DNA of 64,000 nucleotides from Limnomonas spitsbergensis (taxonomy: Eukaryota > Chlorophyta > Chlorophyceae > Chlamydomonadales), in NCBI GenBank assembly GCA_037349105.1, contig JAYJMM010000112.1:4796501-4860500 (forward strand), read 5' to 3'. This document shows positions 23,287 through 36,200 of this stretch, piece by piece; the first letter of the stretch is position 1; each line of letters begins with the position of its first letter. The position numbers were made by a program, and so were the translations under genes. Below the pieces are notes generated by a model, which worked only from the letters and a program-made list of their open reading frames with translations, was not told where the DNA came from and made no database searches.

Positions 23287-26200
23287 CTAGGCTTATATAA
23301 TTGTAACCTTGCTGGTTAAAATCTCTCTGCAACCTGTAATCGGTAATAACGTGACAGGAGACATGTTACTTGCAACCCGTGGTTTAAAGTAAGAATAAGT
23401 GTAGCACATAGCATGTAACATGTAGAATGTAACTTGAATGGTACAACCTGTAGAATGTAACTTTCATAGTACAACCTGTAGATGTAACTTTTAACGTGTT
23501 GCCTGTAACTTTAAGCATGTCACATGTAGCCAGTAGTATGTAATTCTGTAGCATGTAAGATCTAACATGTGATCTGCGACTTGCAACTTGCAACTTAGCA
23601 TGTGAGATGTAGCATGCGCCTTATGTCATGTAACATGTTGCATGCAACATGGAAGCTATAGCATGCATCATGTAATTTGTAGCATGTAGCTTGTTATACA
23701 TGCCTTGCATGATGCAACCTTTAGCCTGTGGCATGCAACGCGTAACATGTGGCGTGCAACATGTAGCATGCGGCATGCAAAATGTAATATGTAGCCATGT
23801 AACATGTGGCATGTGAGCTGCAGCTTGTAACATGTCAATAACGTTACACCTCTGGGCCCGCTCAAAGTTCGGCCGCGTGGGCGCCCAACTGTTCAGAAGG
23901 GAATTAAGGAGGCACTCAAAGGATGAGAGGGGGAAAGGAACAAAAGGAGAGGCCGGGAAGGCTAAGCAGACCTTGTATAATGTATCATGTAGCATGTAAC
24001 CATTCAATTGTTACATGTATACTTTAGTGTGCGACGTGTCATCTGTTGCACGTAGCATGTCACCTGTTTTGTACAGCTTAAAACATTTAACTAATTTAAC
24101 CTGCTTAGATGCACACGGGGCATCATATCGTGGTGGATCTACCAGGATGTGAATATGTTGATGACGCGCCACTCCTGGGCCCTCCTCAATAGGCTTGGCG
24201 GCATGGGCGTCCGAATGTCTGGTTGGGACTTGGGAGAGAAAGTAAAGGAAATACTTAGTGGAATTAATAAAGGGACCATGCGGAAGGGAAGTCCAGTCCC
24301 CAAGCCCCTCTAGAGTCTGGTTCTCAACCATTGTTACCACCGGCATTCTGTATGAGCTGGGGCATCCCACCCTTGCCTGCCCCGGAACACCTGGTGAATG
24401 TCTGTGGCTCTGCCAGAGGGGCCTGCCCAACCTCGCTCCCGTGTGCTTGTGTGGGTTTATGTCCCTGCCCTGGCTTGGAGCCTCCTAGTGCCGCTTGGGT
24501 ACATGGAACGGCATATTGTTATTATCGTGAGGTCATTAAGATGCAATTCAGCTTCATCCCAGATTCCCGGCTGAGGGAGCCTGGAGCAGAGGTCTTGCTT
24601 CGAAATCCCTGCAATGATTCGACCGCGGAATGACCAGTAGCCATGCTGGAGTGACCACTGTTTTGTGACAGTTGGGTCCTTGAAATCTAGATCTGTCAGG
24701 GATTCAGCTTTTATTTGCTGCATGAGGTCTGGACTGGACTCGTTTACTGTGATCGCGAAAAGCATGAGCGCTGCTGCTTCACCTTGGTATGGCAATCTCG
24801 ACAGGGAGTCAGCAGGGTTGGTTGCACCGGGCCGGTGGCGGACTGAAAACTGGAACCTCGACATGAATTCGCTCCATCGCGCTTGTCTTCTGGACAGGGT
24901 CGGTTGCTTGGTGAAAAATGTCAAGGGATTGTGATCAGTGACAAATGAAAGTCCTTGGCTGCCCTCAAGATAGCAGCGCCATTCCTTGAGTGCCTTGATG
25001 ATTCCTAGAATTTCTTGTTCACCTGTGGTGTAATTATGCTCGGCTGGGCTGAACTTGGAGGAGAAGTACGCGACTGGTCGGCCCTGCTGGGTGAGTACTG
25101 CACCGCAACCTGTCATGGATGCGTCAGATACTAGTTCGTAGGGCAAGTCTGGATTCGGGTACGCTAGGACTGGAGGTGAAGCTAACGCCTCCTTGATGGC
25201 TTCAAATGCTAGGATGGCATCTTCGCCCTTGGTGAATTGTACTTTTTTCTTGGTGAGCTGGTGCAGGGGAGCCGCTAGTCGCGACAGGTTAGGTAAGAAT
25301 TTGCGAAAATAATTCGCAAGTCCCAGGAATTGGAGTATGCCTGTGGCATTGGTTGGGAATTCCCACACGGTCAGGGTACGAAGTTTTTCTGGGTCTGCGC
25401 GCACTCCCTCTTTGGAAAGAATGTGGCCTAGGTACTTGACTTGTTCTTGTAAAAATCTGCACTTCGAAAAGCGCACTTGCAGCCCGGCTTCACGAATCTT
25501 CGTAAACACCTGGTTCAAGTGGTCTAGATGTTATGCTGGGGATTGCGACAGGATGAGGATGTCATCGATGTAAATCAGCACGAAGGACAGGGACTGGAAG
25601 ATCTTGTTAACAGTACTCTGGTACTGGTTGGGCGCGTTGGAAAGTCCCATAGGCAGACATCGCCATGCATAGTGACCGAATGGTGTCGCGAACGCGGTTT
25701 TAGGCACGTCTTCCTCGGAAATCAGCAGCTGGTGAAAGCCACCTGCCATGTCAAGGCTGGAGTAACAAGTGGCACCGCGGGCTGCATCCAGCAGGTCATC
25801 AATGCGCGGTAGCGGATAGCGGAGCTTGAGAGTTATTTCATTGAGGGCTCGGTAATCAAGGCAAAACCTGAAGCCACCGCTTGGTTTCTTGACAAAGAGG
25901 ACTGGAGCTCCGTATGGAGAATTGATAGGGGTGATGATTCCCTTCGCTAGGAGTTCGGTAACTTGTGACTTGCGCTCGATCATTTTACTGGTGGATAGGC
26001 GACAGTTCCTTCGGAAAGGGGGCTTCGCACCGGGTACAAGATTGATTGTGTGCTTGAGTGGCGGGATGTTAGTCCGCCTGTCTGGGTTGTTTCACCGAAG
26101 ATGTCTGCAAAACTGTCAATTAAGTTGCACAATTCAGTTTGCATGGCTGGGTGCACATGGTCCATGTTCACGTCAAGTTTGCATGGCTGGGCATCGACTG

Positions 26201-28283
26201 GTTCTCCACTGGGTTGGTTTGGTACCCTATCAAGGTCGACCTCCCTGTCGTCTGGGCTTAGCTCGTGAGGCGTAAGGACCGCGACGAAGGACTTGTATCG
26301 ACCGGAGTTGAGGTATCTCACGGCGAGGTCAGCTGGGATTTCATCTGGCGGGGCGTTCGTCTTCCGCGGAGTTCTGAAAATCAGTAACCGTGGGCATAGG
26401 GGCGGTGGTCTTCACTACACGGGCTGTTGCACCGCGAGTGCCACGGTAGACGCACTAGGTTTACACGACTCCATCCCCATTGGGTGATGGAAGCCTCATC
26501 GAGTCAAGATTGTATGTTAGCCACAAGATGCATCGACAAGAATATGGACAAGACGTGGGCAATGATTTCAAAAGCAGACCGGCCGAGCATTAATTTTAAA
26601 GTCACTGCCCTGGCTACAGGGACAACTTGATCGGAAGCGGTGGCCACCGGCTTGAATCGCGACATACGAACGGGGAGTCCCATTTTCTTGGGAAATCAGG
26701 AACTAGAGCTAGATCCAGTATGAAATAGACTAGGGAGGCTTTGACCATGTGCTGGCCGTCATAGATTGATGCTAGGGACTAGGGGCTGGACTAGGGGAAG
26801 TCCACTTCCATCACGGACAGCGGCTGGGTCATCTGAAAGGCTCGGCATTTTGCTGTGTCGCGTAAATCTGAAGGAACTAGAAGAGCCCATGCATGTTTAG
26901 ACAAGGCAGGGGCCGCGATATTTGTTCTCTTGAGCTGGAACTAGTATGGACAGCAGGGAGAGCTGTGATTGGAGGAACCAATGCCTGGGGCTGTAGCGAC
27001 AGCTTGGGGTGGGCAAATATTCGTACTCGCGAAATTAAAAAATGTCTGGGCTGGGCTCGGGCCTGGGTGCGACTCGGCTGGAATCTGGACTCGATCTCGA
27101 ACTGTTCCGCCATCGTTACATAACGTGTCAGCAAGGATACGATACATTTTGGTAGATTTGCTTGCATAGCTCTGATTGACTGGGTCTGGTAGTATCTCGA
27201 TTTGCAGAGGAGCTAGGTAGTCAGCGACTGGACATGTGAGTGACTTGAGCTGCAGATACGCGAGAGAGATGGCAGTATATCGCCCATTATACGCTTGGCT
27301 TGTTAAACGCTTGGCTTGGGCAGGGGCAGCAACGGTTGGGCTGCAATGATATCGGCCTGGACTGGAATTGCGACGGCAACAACTTGATCCGTCGGGGGTG
27401 ACAGCAATAGCGACCCCACTGGAAGACATGGAAACAGCGTCATGAGAATTGCGAAGGCAACGCTTAATAAGCGGCTGGAAATGGCTAGAAGGGGAGGGGA
27501 GCTTGTCGATATGTCGCCTGTAGGCGTTGACAGGTTGTTGTACGACCAGGGGGGGGGGCTTCGCGCAGTAGCCTGTAGGCGTCGACAGGTTGCGGTACGA
27601 CAGCATGGGGGGGGGAGCTTCGCGCAGTAGCCTGTAGGCGTCGACAGGTTGCGGTAGAACATCATGGGGGGGGGGAAGCTTCGCGCCGTAGCCTGTAGGC
27701 GTCGACAGGCTGATGCTGAACCCAAGGTGCTTGTCCGCGACATGCGCTAGGTGCTGGGGTGGCTTAACTCAACGGAACTCTGAGAGCCGGGTTGCGAGAT
27801 TGGAAATGAGTGACCATAGCTTGGCTTGACTAGACAGAAGCTTGACACGTATGACAGGGTGGCCCGCGCGTAATCGCGTCGAACAAATTTTGACGTGGTA
27901 CATCATGACTGACTGGGACTGAGTTCGTGGCTAGGCTTGGCGCGAAAAAAAGTGCTCGGTGGATCAATGGCTGGGACTGGGAGATTCCAACAATTTACAA
28001 TTCCTTTCAATCTGCAGCGACTCTTTGATATCTATGTATCTCAAGTTTGATGTTGAGAGATTGGAGTGCAAAATTGAAGGTCTGGGAGATTCAAGGACTT
28101 GATCCTCGAGGAAGCTAGAGGATGCCGGAGGATACTCGAAGACTGGGTACGCGAGGAAACTCGGGGATACTGGTTGTGTCCGATGGTTTCCATTCGGGTG
28201 GCTCGACACTACGGTAAAGAGACCTTGGCTCGTGAAACAACTGAAGTGATCTACTGCCCGGGAGGGGACAAAGACTACTGATA
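23287..28283 (-). repeat. Array unit 4
   Basis: Inner-block unit with the cattaatttt marker. From this unit through unit 8 the CATG tract reads catgtaacatgttgcatgca, whereas units 1-3 read catgtaacatttagcatgca. This marker cuts across the grouping given by the pol variants, so the copies are mosaics. Confidence 0.93.
24457..26775 (-). pseudogene. Dead Ty3/gypsy pol remnant, unit 4
   Basis: Same lesions as unit 2. The shared TAA is at 25533-25531. RT frame 25983-25531, RNase H-containing frame 25530-24457, upstream frame 26321-25980. It has a private silent change near 24985 (ccttgag for ctttgag). Confidence 0.9.
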
Positions 28284-31200
28284 CTAGGCTTATATAATTG
28301 TAACCTTGCTGGTTAAAATCTCTCTGCAACCTGTAATCGGTAATAACGTGACAGGAGACATGTTACTTGCAACCCGTGGTTTAAAGTAAGAATAAGTGTA
28401 GCACATAGCATGTAACATGTAGAATGTAACTTGAATGGTACAACCTGTAGAATGTAACTTTCATAGTACAACCTGTAGATGTAACTTTTAACGTGTTGCC
28501 TGTAACTTTAAGCATGTCACATGTAGCCAGTAGTATGTAATTCTGTAGCATGTAAGATCTAACATGTGATCTGCGACTTGCAACTTGCAACTTAGCATGT
28601 GAGATGTAGCATGCGCCTTATGTCATGTAACATGTTGCATGCAACATGGAAGCTATAGCATGCATCATGTAATTTGTAGCATGTAGCTTGTTATACATGC
28701 CTTGCATGATGCAACCTTTAGCCTGTGGCATGCAACGCGTAACATGTGGCGTGCAACATGTAGCATGCGGCATGCAAAATGTAATATGTAGCCATGTAAC
28801 ATGTGGCATGTGAGCTGCAGCTTGTAACATGTCAATAACGTTACACCTCTGGGCCCGCTCAAAGTTCGGCCGCGTGGGCGCCCAACTGTTCAGAAGGGAA
28901 TTAAGGAGGCACTCAAAGGATGAGAGGGGGAAAGGAACAAAAGGAGAGGCCGGGAAGGCTAAGCAGACCTTGTATAATGTATCATGTAGCATGTAACCAT
29001 TCAATTGTTACATGTATACTTTAGTGTGCGACGTGTCATCTGTTGCACGTAGCATGTCACCTGTTTTGTACAGCTTAAAACATTTAACTAATTTAACCTG
29101 CTTAGATGCACACGGGGCATCATATCGTGGTGGATCTACCAGGATGTGAATATGTTGATGACGCGCCACTCCTGGGCCCTCCTCAATAGGCTTGGCGGCA
29201 TGGGCGTCCGAAAGTCTGGTTGGGACTTGGGAGAGAAAGTAAAGGAAATACTTAGTGGAATTAATAAAGGGACCATGCGGAAGGGAAGTCCAGTCCCCAA
29301 GCCCCTCTAGAGTCTGGTTCTCAACCATTGTTACCACCGGCATTCTGTATGAGCTGGGGCATCCCACCCTTGCCTGCCCCGGAACACCTGGTGAATGTCT
29401 GTGGCTCTGCCAGAGGGGCCTGCCCAACCTCGCTCCCGTGTGCTTGTGTGGGTTTATGTCCCTGCCCTGGCTTGGAGCCTCCTAGTGCCGCTTGGGTACA
29501 TGGAACGGCATATTGTTATTATCGTGAGGTCATTAAGATGCAATTCAGCTTCATCCCAGATTCCCGGCTGAGGGAGCCTGGAGCAGAGGTCTTGCTTCGA
29601 AATCCCTGCAATGATTCGACCGCGGAATGACCAGTAGCCATGCTGGAGTGACCACTGTTTTGTGACAGTTGGGTCCTTGAAATCTAGATCTGTCAGGGAT
29701 TCAGCTTTTATTTGCTGCATGAGGTCTGGACTGGACTCGTTTACTGTGATCGCGAAAAGCATGAGCGCTGCTGCTTCACCTTGGTATGGCAATCTCGACA
29801 GGGAGTCAGCAGGGTTGGTTGCACCGGGCCGGTGGCGGACTGAAAACTGGAACCTCGACATGAATTCGCTCCATCGCGCTTGTCTTCTGGACAGGGTCGG
29901 TTGCTTGGTGAAAAATGTCAAGGGATTGTGATCAGTGACAAATGAAAGTCCTTGGCTGCCCTCAAGATAGCAGCGCCATTCTTTGAGTGCCTTGATGATT
30001 CCTAGAATTTCTTGTTCACCTGTGGTGTAATTATGCTCGGCTGGGCTGAACTTGGAGGAGAAGTACGCGACTGGTCGGCCCTGCTGGGTGAGTACTGCAC
30101 CGCAACCTGTCATGGATGCGTCAGATACTAGTTCGTAGGGCAAGTCTGGATTCGGGTACGCTAGGACTGGAGGTGAAGCTAACGCCTCCTTGATGGCTTC
30201 AAATGCTAGGATGGCATCTTCGCCCTTGGTGAATTGTACTTTTTTCTTGGTGAGCTGGTGCAGGGGAGCCGCTAGTCGCGACAGGTTAGGTAAGAATTTG
30301 CGAAAATAATTCGCAAGTCCCAGGAATTGGAGTATGCCTGTGGCATTGGTTGGGAATTCCCACACGGTCAGGGTACGAAGTTTTTCTGGGTCTGCGCGCA
30401 CTCCCTCTTTGGAAAGAATGTGGCCTAGGTACTTGACTTGTTCTTGTAAAAATCTGCACTTCGAAAAGCGCACTTGCAGCCCGGCTTCACGAATCTTCGT
30501 AAACACCTGGTTCAAGTGGTCTAGATGTTATGCTGGGGATTGCGACAGGATGAGGATGTCATCGATGTAAATCAGCACGAAGGACAGGGACTGGAAGATC
30601 TTGTTAACAGTACTCTGGTACTGGTTGGGCGCGTTGGAAAGTCCCATAGGCAGACATCGCCATGCATAGTGACCGAATGGTGTCGCGAACGCGGTTTTAG
30701 GCACGTCTTCCTCGGAAATCAGCAGCTGGTGAAAGCCACCTGCCATGTCAAGGCTGGAGTAACAAGTGGCACCGCGGGCTGCATCCAGCAGGTCATCAAT
30801 GCGCGGTAGCGGATAGCGGAGCTTGAGAGTTATTTCATTGAGGGCTCGGTAATCAAGGCAAAACCTGAAGCCACCGCTTGGTTTCTTGACAAAGAGGACT
30901 GGAGCTCCGTATGGAGAATTGATAGGGGTGATGATTCCCTTCGCTAGGAGTTCGGTAACTTGTGACTTGCGCTCGATCATTTTACTGGTGGATAGGCGAC
31001 AGTTCCTTCGGAAAGGGGGCTTCGCACCGGGTACAAGATTGATTGTGTGCTTGAGTGGCGGGATGTTAGTCCGCCTGTCTGGGTTGTTTCACCGAAGATG
31101 TCTGCAAAACTGTCAATTAAGTTGCACAATTCAGTTTGCATGGCTGGGTGCACATGGTCCATGTTCACGTCAAGTTTGCATGGCTGGGCATCGACTGGTT

Positions 31201-33281
31201 CTCCACTGGGTTGGTTTGGTACCCTATCAAGGTCGACCTCCCTGTCGTCTGGGCTTAGCTCGTGAGGCGTAAGGACCGCGACGAAGGACTTGTATCGACC
31301 GGAGTTGAGGTATCTCACGGCGAGGTCAGCTGGGATTTCATCTGGCGGGGCGTTCGTCTTCCGCGGAGTTCTGAAAATCAGTAACCGTGGGCATAGGGGC
31401 GGTGGTCTTCACTACACGGGCTGTTGCACCGCGAGTGCCACGGTAGACGCACTAGGTTTACACGACTCCATCCCCATTGGGTGATGGAAGCCTCATCGAG
31501 TCAAGATTGTATGTTAGCCACAAGATGCATCGACAAGAATATGGACAAGACGTGGGCAATGATTTCAAAAGCAGACCGGCCGAGCATTAATTTTAAAGTC
31601 ACTGCCCTGGCTACAGGGACAACTTGATCGGAAGCGGTGGCCACCGGCTTGAATCGCGACATACGAACGGGGAGTCCCATTTTCTTGGGAAATCAGGAAC
31701 TAGAGCTAGATCCAGTATGAAATAGACTAGGGAGGCTTTGACCATGTGCTGGCCGTCATAGATTGATGCTAGGGACTAGGGGCTGGACTAGGGGAAGTCC
31801 ACTTCCATCACGGACAGCGGCTGGGTCATCTGAAAGGCTCGGCATTTTGCTGTGTCGCGTAAATCTGAAGGAACTAGAAGAGCCCATGCATGTTTAGACA
31901 AGGCAGGGGCCGCGATATTTGTTCTCTTGAGCTGGAACTAGTATGGACAGCAGGGAGAGCTGTGATTGGAGGAACCAATGCCTGGGGCTGTAGCGACAGC
32001 TTGGGGTGGGCAAATATTCGTACTCGCGAAATTAAAAAATGTCTGGGCTGGGCTCGGGCCTGGGTGCGACTCGGCTGGAATCTGGACTCGATCTCGAACT
32101 GTTCCGCCATCGTTACATAACGTGTCAGCAAGGATACGATACATTTTGGTAGATTTGCTTGCATAGCTCTGATTGACTGGGTCTGGTAGTATCTCGATTT
32201 GCAGAGGAGCTAGGTAGTCAGCGACTGGACATGTGAGTGACTTGAGCTGCAGATACGCGAGAGAGATGGCAGTATATCGCCCATTATACGCTTGGCTTGT
32301 TAAACGCTTGGCTTGGGCAGGGGCAGCAACGGTTGGGCTGCAATGATATCGGCCTGGACTGGAATTGCGACGGCAACAACTTGATCCGTCGGGGGTGACA
32401 GCAATAGCGACCCCACTGGAAGACATGGAAACAGCGTCATGAGAATTGCGAAGGCAACGCTTAATAAGCGGCTGGAAATGGCTAGAAGGGGAGGGGAGCT
32501 TGTCGATATGTCGCCTGTAGGCGTTGACAGGTTGTTGTACGACCAGGGGGGGGGGGCTTCGCGCAGTAGCCTGTAGGCGTCGACAGGTTGCGGTACGACA
32601 GCATGGGGGGGGGAGCTTCGCGCAGTAGCCTGTAGGCGTCGACAGGTTGCGGTAGAACATCATGGGGGGGGGGAAGCTTCGCGCCGTAGCCTGTAGGCGT
32701 CGACAGGCTGATGCTGAACCCAAGGTGCTTGTCCGCGACATGCGCTAGGTGCTGGGGTGGCTTAACTCAACGGAACTCTGAGAGCCGGGTTGCGAGATTG
32801 GAAATGAGTGACCATAGCTTGGCTTGACTAGACAGAAGCTTGACACGTATGACAGGGTGGCCCGCGCGTAATCGCGTCGAACAAATTTTGACGTGGTACA
32901 TCATGACTGACTGGGACTGAGTTCGTGGCTAGGCTTGGCGCGAAAAAAAGTGCTCGGTGGATCAATGGCTGGGACTGGGAGATTCCAACAATTTACAATT
33001 CCTTTCAATCTGCAGCGACTCTTTGATATCTATGTATCTCAAGTTTGATGTTGAGAGATTGGAGTGCAAAATTGAAGGTCTGGGAGATTCAAGGACTTGA
33101 TCCTCGAGGAAGCTAGAGGATGCCGGAGGATACTCGAAGACTGGGTACGCGAGGAAACTCGGGGATACTGGTTGTGTCCGATGGTTTCCATTCGGGTGGC
33201 TCGACACTACGGTAAAGAGACCTTGGCTCGTGAAACAACTGAAGTGATCTACTGCCCGGGAGGGGACAAAGACTACTGATA
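28284..33281 (-). repeat. Array unit 5
   Basis: Last unit of the inner block 2-5. It has a private base change near 29213 (gaaagtctgg for gaatgtctgg). The G-run lengths here leave a 267-codon minus frame at 31938-32741, which contains three copies of the peptide CRRLQATARS-like repeat and no recognised domain. Confidence 0.93.
29454..31772 (-). pseudogene. Dead Ty3/gypsy pol remnant, unit 5
   Basis: Same lesions as unit 2. The shared TAA is at 30530-30528. RT frame 30980-30528, RNase H-containing frame 30527-29454, upstream frame 31318-30977. Confidence 0.9.
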
Positions 33282-36200
33282 CTAGGCTTATATAATTGTA
33301 ACCTTGCTGGTTAAAATCTCTCTGCAACCTGTAATCGGTAATAACGTGACAGGAGACATGTTACTTGCAACCCGTGGTTTAAAGTAAGAATAAGTGTAGC
33401 ACATAGCATGTAACATGTAGAATGTAACTTGAATGGTACAACCTGTAGAATGTAACTTTTAACGTGTTGCCTGTAACTTTAAGCATGTCACATGTAGCCA
33501 GTAGTATGTAATTCTGTAGCATGTAAGATCTAACATGTGATCTGCGACTTGCAACTTGCAACTTAGCATGTGAGATGTAGCATGCGCCTTATGTCATGTA
33601 ACATGTTGCATGCAACATGGAAGCTATAGCATGCATCATGTAATTTGTAGCATGTAGCTTGTTATACATGCCTTGCATGATGCAACCTTTAGCCTGTGGC
33701 ATGCAACGCGTAACATGTGGCGTGCAACATGTAGCATGCGGCATGCAAAATGTAATATGTAGCCATGTAACATGTGGCATGTGAGCTGCAGCTTGTAACA
33801 TGTCAATAACGTTACACCTCTGGGCCCGCTCAAAGTTCGGCCGCGTGGGCGCCCAACTGTTCAGAAGGGAATTAAGGAGGCACTCAAAGGATGAGAGGGG
33901 GAAAGGAACAAAAGGAGAGGCCGGGAAGGCTAAGCAGACCTTGTATAATGTATCATGTAGCATGTAACCATTCAATTGTTACATGTATACTTTAGTGTGC
34001 GACGTGTCATCTGTTGCACGTAGCATGTCACCTGTTTTGTACAGCTTAAAACATTTAACTAATTTAACCTGCTTAGATGCACACGGGGCATCATATCGTG
34101 GTGGATCTACCAGGATGTGAATATGTTGATGACGCGCCACTCCTGGGCCCTCCTCAATAGGCTTGGCGGCATGGGCGTCCGAATGTCTGGTTGGGACTTG
34201 GGAGAGAAAGTAAAGGAAATACTTAGTGGAATTAATAAAGGGACCATGCGGAAGGGAAGTCCAGTCCCCAAGCCCCTCTAGAGTCTGGTTCTCAACCATT
34301 GTTACCACCGGCATTCTGTATGAGCTGGGGCATCCCACCCTTGCCTGCCCCGGAACACCTGGTGAATGTCTGTGGCTCTGCCAGAGGGGCCTGCCCAACC
34401 TCGCTCCCGTGTGCTTGTGTGGGTTTATGTCCCTGCCCTGGCTTGGAGCCTCCTAGTGCCGCTTGGGTACATGGAACGGCATATTGTTATTATCGTGAGG
34501 TCATTAAGATGCAATTCAGCTTCATCCCAGATTCCCGGCTGAGGGAGCCTGGAGCAGAGGTCTTGCTTCGAAATCCCTGCAATGATTCGACCGCGGAATG
34601 ACCAGTAGCCATGCTGGAGTGACCACTGTTTTGTGACAGTTGGGTCCTTGAAATCTAGATCTGTCAGGGATTCAGCTTTTATTTGCTGCATGAGGTCTGG
34701 ACTGGACTCGTTTACTGTGATCGCGAAAAGCATGAGCGCTGCTGCTTCACCTTGGTATGGCAATCTCGACAGGGAGTCAGCAGGGTTGGTTGCACCGGGC
34801 CGGTGGCGGACTGAAAACTGGAACCTCGACATGAATTCGCTCCATCGCGCTTGTCTTCTGGACAGGGTCGGTTGCTTGTTGAAAAATGTCAAGGGATTGT
34901 GATCAGTGACAAATGAAAGTCCTTGGCTGCCCTCAAGATAGCAGCGCCATTCTTTGAGTGCCTTGATGATTCCTAGAATTTCTTGTTCACCTGTGGTGTA
35001 ATTATGCTCGGCTGGGCTGAACTTGGAGGAGAAGTACGCGACTGGTCGGCCCTGCTGGGTGAGTACTGCACCGCAACCTGTCATGGATGCGTCAGATACT
35101 AGTTCGTAGGGCAAGTCTGGATTCGGGTACGCTAGGACTGGAGGTGAAGCTAACGCCTCCTTGATGGCTTCAAATGCTAGGATGGCATCTTCGCCCTTGG
35201 TGAATTGTACTTTTTTCTTGGTGAGCTGGTGCAGGGGAGCCGCTAGTCGCGACAGGTTAGGTAAGAATTTGCGAAAATAATTCGCAAGTCCCAGGAATTG
35301 GAGTATGCCTGTGGCATTGGTTGGGAATTCCCACTCGGTCAGGGTACGAAGTTTTTCTGGGTCTGCGCGCACTCCCTCTTTGGAAAGAATGTGGCCTAGG
35401 TACTTGACTTGTTCTTGTAAAAATCTGCACTTCGAAAAGCGCACTTGCAGCCCGGCTTCACGAATCTTCGTAAACACCTGGTTCAAGTGGTCTAGATGTT
35501 ATGCTGGGGATTGCGACAGGATGAGGATGTCATCGATGTAAATCAGCACGAAGGACAGGGACTGGAAGATCTTGTTAACAGTACTCTGGTACTGGCTGGG
35601 CGCGTTGGAAAGTCCCATAGGCAGACATCGCCATGCATAGTGACCGAATGGTGTCGCGAACGCGGTTTTAGGCACGTCTTCCTCGGAAATCAGCAGCTGG
35701 TGAAAGCCACCTGCCATGTCAAGGCTGGAGTAACAAGTGGCACCGCGGGCTGCATCCAGCAGGTCATCAATGCGCGGTAGCGGATAGCGGAGCTTGAGAG
35801 TTATTTCATTGAGGGCTCGGTAATCAAGGCAAAACCTGAAGCCACCGCTTGGTTTCTTGACAAAGAGGACTGGAGCTCCGTATGGAGAATTGATAGGGGT
35901 GATGATTCCCTTCGCTAGGAGTTCGGTAACTTGTGACTTGCGCTCGATCATTTTACTGGTGGATAGGCGACAGTTCCTTCGGAAAGGGGGCTTCGCACCG
36001 GGTACAAGATTGATTGTGTGCTTGAGTGGCGGGATGTTAGTCCGCCTGTCTGGGTTGTTTCACCGAAGATGTCTGCAAAACTGTCAATTAAGTTGCACAA
36101 TTCAGTTTGCATGGCTGGGTGCACATGGTCCATGTTCACGTCAAGTTTGCATGGCTGGGCATCGACTGGTTCTCCACTGGGTTGGTTTGGTACCCTATCA

